Assembly: GCF_013114835.1 (NCBI RefSeq) | Contig: NZ_JAAVLW010000008.1 | Coordinates: 1-64,000, forward strand | DNA length: 64,000 bases | Direction of reading: 5' to 3' | From: Bradyrhizobium archetypum | GTDB lineage: Bacteria > Pseudomonadota > Alphaproteobacteria > Rhizobiales > Xanthobacteraceae | Shown here: piece by piece, positions 62,085 through 64,000 of the stretch | How the letters are laid out: the number at the start of each line of letters is the position of its first letter | Position numbering within the stretch: the first letter of the stretch is position 1 | Notes under the pieces: model-generated | Told to the model about the DNA's origin: nothing | Database searches by the model: none | Seen by the model: only the letters and a program-made list of their open reading frames with translations | Made by a program: the position numbers and the translations under genes

Positions 62085-62834
62085 CTAGACCGCAGCGCGC
62101 GCGGTGCGGATCAACGCCAAGGCGGCAGCCGGATCGAGCCGGCCATCATACAGCGCGCGGCCGGCAATGGCGCCGGCGAGCTTTTTGGCGCGCGGCTCGA
62201 GCAGCGCCTTGACGTCCTCGATCGAGGCGAGGCCACCGGAAGCGATCACGGGGATCGAAATGCGCTCGGCCAGCGCAATCGTCGCATCGAGGTTGAGGCC
62301 CTTGAGCAGGCCGTCGCGCGCAATATCGGTAAAGATGATCGCGGCGACGCCGGCGTCCTCGAAACGCTGCGCGATTTCGAGCGCTGATACCTGCGAGGTT
62401 TCGGCCCAGCCTTCGACGGCGACGTTGCCGTCGCGCGCATCGAGACCGACGGCGACGCGGCCGGGAAATTTTTTCGCCGCGTTCTTCACCAGCTCCGGAT
62501 CGCGCACCGCCGCGGTGCCGATGATGACGCGGGCAATGCCCTTGGCGAGCCAGGCTTCCACGGTTTTGAGATCGCGAATGCCGCCGCCGAGCTGCACCGG
62601 CATGGTGACGGCTTTCAGCATCGCTTCAACCGCGCGCGCGTTCATCGGCTTGCCGGCAAAGGCGCCGTCGAGATCGACAACATGGAGATATTCGAATCCC
62701 TGCTCGGCAAAGGATCGCGCCTGCGCCGCGGGATCAAGATTGAACACGGTCGCGCGTGCCATGTCGCCCTGCTCGAGGCGCACGCACTGGCCGTCTTTCA
62801 GGTCGACCGCAGGAAAGAGGATCACGGCTTCCAT
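62085..62834 (-). CDS. hisA: ProFAR isomerase HisA
   Basis: 249 residues, half-barrel-duplication fold shared with HisF. Motifs: ILFPAVDLKDGQCVRLEQGD, FEYLHVVDLDGAFAG, PVQLGGGIRDLKTVEAWLAK and FTDIARDGLLKGLNLDATIA with the general-acid Asp region. Isomerises ProFAR to PRFAR. Its start overlaps the end of hisH by 13 bases. Confidence 0.97.
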   Translation of the reverse strand: MEAVILFPAVDLKDGQCVRLEQGDMARATVFNLDPAAQARSFAEQGFEYLHVVDLDGAFAGKPMNARAVEAMLKAVTMPVQLGGGIRDLKTVEAWLAKGIARVIIGTAAVRDPELVKNAAKKFPGRVAVGLDARDGNVAVEGWAETSQVSALEIAQRFEDAGVAAIIFTDIARDGLLKGLNLDATIALAERISIPVIASGGLASIEDVKALLEPRAKKLAGAIAGRALYDGRLDPAAALALIRTARAAV

Positions 62835-63472
62835 TTCAAAAAGTTCGAGATCAGGGCCAACCCGAAACGCTGGCTCTTCTCGGGGTGAAATTGCGTGCCG
62901 ATCGCGGTGTCCTTGCTCACGACCGCCGTCACCGGCCCACCGTAATCGGCGCGCGCCAGCACATCCGCCTCATTCGAAGCGTTGAGGTGATAGGAGTGCA
63001 CGAAGTAGGCATGGCGGCCGTTCGGCCCGAGTGGCAAACCCTCCAGCACCGGGTGCTCGCGCAGTAGGTCGAGCGTGTTCCAGCCCATGTGCGGGATCTT
63101 CAGGTTTTCCTCGCGCGGCGAGATCTTCTCGACGTCGCCTTCGATCCAGTTGAAGCCCTCGGTTACCACATGCTCCTTGCCGCGCGTCGCCATCAACTGC
63201 ATGCCGACGCAGATGCCGAAGAACGGCCGCGCCTTGACGCGCACGGCTTCCGCCATCGCGTCCAGCATGCCGTCCACCGCATCAAGGCCCCGGCGGCAAT
63301 CGGCGAAAGCTCCGACGCCGGGCAACACGATGCGATCGGCACGAAACACCATATCCGGATCGCGCGTCACCATCACCTTCTGTGGATCTTCCATGCTTCG
63401 CGCGGCCCGCTCGAAGGCCTTTGCCGCCGAGTGAAGATTGCCCGAGCCGTAATCGACAATCGCAACGGTCAT
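62822..63472 (-). CDS. hisH: Imidazole glycerol phosphate synthase glutaminase subunit HisH
   Basis: 216 residues, class I glutamine amidotransferase. The nucleophile Cys is in FFGICVGMQLM; the His and Glu of the triad are in GTQFHPEKSQRFG. Supplies ammonia to HisF through the barrel. Overlaps hisA at the 3' end and the upstream DUF2628 gene at its start (ATGA), indicating translational coupling across the operon. Confidence 0.97.
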   Translation of the reverse strand: MTVAIVDYGSGNLHSAAKAFERAARSMEDPQKVMVTRDPDMVFRADRIVLPGVGAFADCRRGLDAVDGMLDAMAEAVRVKARPFFGICVGMQLMATRGKEHVVTEGFNWIEGDVEKISPREENLKIPHMGWNTLDLLREHPVLEGLPLGPNGRHAYFVHSYHLNASNEADVLARADYGGPVTAVVSKDTAIGTQFHPEKSQRFGLALISNFLKWKP

Positions 63473-64000
63473 CGCGGCCCTCCCGGCTCCGGAAACAGGC
63501 CGATGATGCCGCCCTGCGGCAATGGCGGCGGCGGTTTGGAGAACGACTGGCCCGTAATGTTGCGGGTCGGCGGCGGCGCGCCGCGATCGACCGCATATTG
63601 GTCATTGGCGAAGCCACGCTGTTTGGCGGCCCAGCGCTCGAAGAAGCGGCGCTCGGCCGCTTCCTGGTCGTCGGCAACCACGACGTCCAGCTGGCGCCAG
63701 TTGCGCCGAGACAGCGTCCAGCGCCGCAAGCTGGCCGCTTCCAGCCCCATCAGAATGGCGATCAGGACGTCGACGACGAACATGGTGCCGCGGCTGGCGC
63801 CCAGCGCCGACATCCCGAACTGGACCGCAGTTATGAAAATGATCCAGCCGACCAAGGCCAGCCACAGCCGGTGCCAGAGGAGCCAAATCACGCTCGCAAC
63901 CGCGGCCCAGAAATGGAAGCCGTCACGAACGAAGACGAATTTATCGGCCGCGGCCAGATCGGCGCCGTCACCCACGGGGGCATGCACTGTATAGACCCGC
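63469..64000 (-). CDS. DUF2628 membrane protein, N-terminus just cut by the window edge
   Basis: At least 177 residues. Reverse reading from the edge gives RVYTVHAPVGDG, so the first codon (probably ATG) lies just outside. Two to three transmembrane helices (FWAAVASVIWLLWHRLWLAL, VGWIIFITAVQFGMSALGAS) and the DUF2628 pattern RDGFHFWAAVASVIWLLWHR are present; the C-terminus is Pro-rich (PPPLPQGGIIGLFPEPGGPR) and cytoplasmic. The stop overlaps the hisH start, and this gene is a regular part of the alphaproteobacterial his operon, function unknown. Confidence 0.9.
   Translation of the reverse strand, partial: RVYTVHAPVGDGADLAAADKFVFVRDGFHFWAAVASVIWLLWHRLWLALVGWIIFITAVQFGMSALGASRGTMFVVDVLIAILMGLEAASLRRWTLSRRNWRQLDVVVADDQEAAERRFFERWAAKQRGFANDQYAVDRGAPPPTRNITGQSFSKPPPPLPQGGIIGLFPEPGGPR

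Noticed and set aside
60732..62387. 551-codon frame opposite coaA, hisE, hisF and part of hisA
   Set aside because: It crosses several real genes on the opposite strand and has no domain of its own.

Overview
The window is about 64 kb of GC-rich chromosome from an alphaproteobacterium. It most resembles Bradyrhizobium or a close relative. The grounds are gene content and order (hisH-hisA-hisF-hisE-coaA; rsmB, heparinase II/III, purH; hemD, mitofilin-like, hemY; tsaD-gpsA-EVE), many TRAP/TAXI solute receptors, and dispersed palindromic intergenic repeats of the kind that litter Bradyrhizobium chromosomes. No species can be fixed from the sequence alone. I see no phage, insertion sequence, CRISPR array, toxin-antitoxin pair or recognisable defence island. 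It reads as core chromosome with a few accessory genes.

Layout. 0-5 kb: end of a membrane gene, rlmN, an IalB-family secreted protein, and a dienoyl-CoA-reductase-like SDR divergent from a quinone oxidoreductase. 5-12 kb: a YE-rich membrane protein, two unlike TAXI receptors around a DUF1232 gene and a pterin dehydratase gene, then a Tat-exported PhoD. 11.5-20 kb: an orphan receiver divergent from a Crp/Fnr regulator, typA, an amine oxidase, a DCC-family protein, an SDR/DoxX-like fusion, a hydrolase and a GNAT acetyltransferase. 20-26 kb: ppa convergent with the yggT-DUF167-folD operon, tRNA-Ala(CGC), an amidotransferase, an SDR, a TerB-like protein and a cupredoxin-like protein. 26-35 kb: a zinc-ribbon adenylate cyclase, a cytochrome P450, an MFS exporter and a complete TRAP transporter operon. 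35-42.5 kb: two paralogous Cys-rich secreted peptides, a NodB-type deacetylase, a GT-C-like membrane protein, tRNA-Thr(CGT) and hemD/mitofilin/hemY. 43-51 kb: tsaD-gpsA-EVE, topoisomerase IB, acs, an L,D-transpeptidase and a nuclease. 51-57 kb: SDHAF4-like gene divergent from rsmB, a heparinase-family gene and purH with a ZTP riboswitch. 57-64 kb: a hybrid histidine kinase and the histidine/coaA operon.

The strongest regulatory element is the ZTP (pfl-type) aptamer at 54839-54908. Its conserved 3' segment can pair with the purH start region, which suggests translational control of the last two steps of IMP synthesis by ZTP/ZMP. Other points worth attention are an SDR without the catalytic tyrosine, a DctM with an enlarged central segment, a membrane-anchored TAXI receptor with a cytoplasmic tail, a hairpin between dctP and dctQ, and stacked hairpins in the 244-base leader upstream of typA. 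Most long open frames opposite to typA, acs, rlmN, the P450 and the his/coaA genes are GC-rich antisense shadows and are not annotated.
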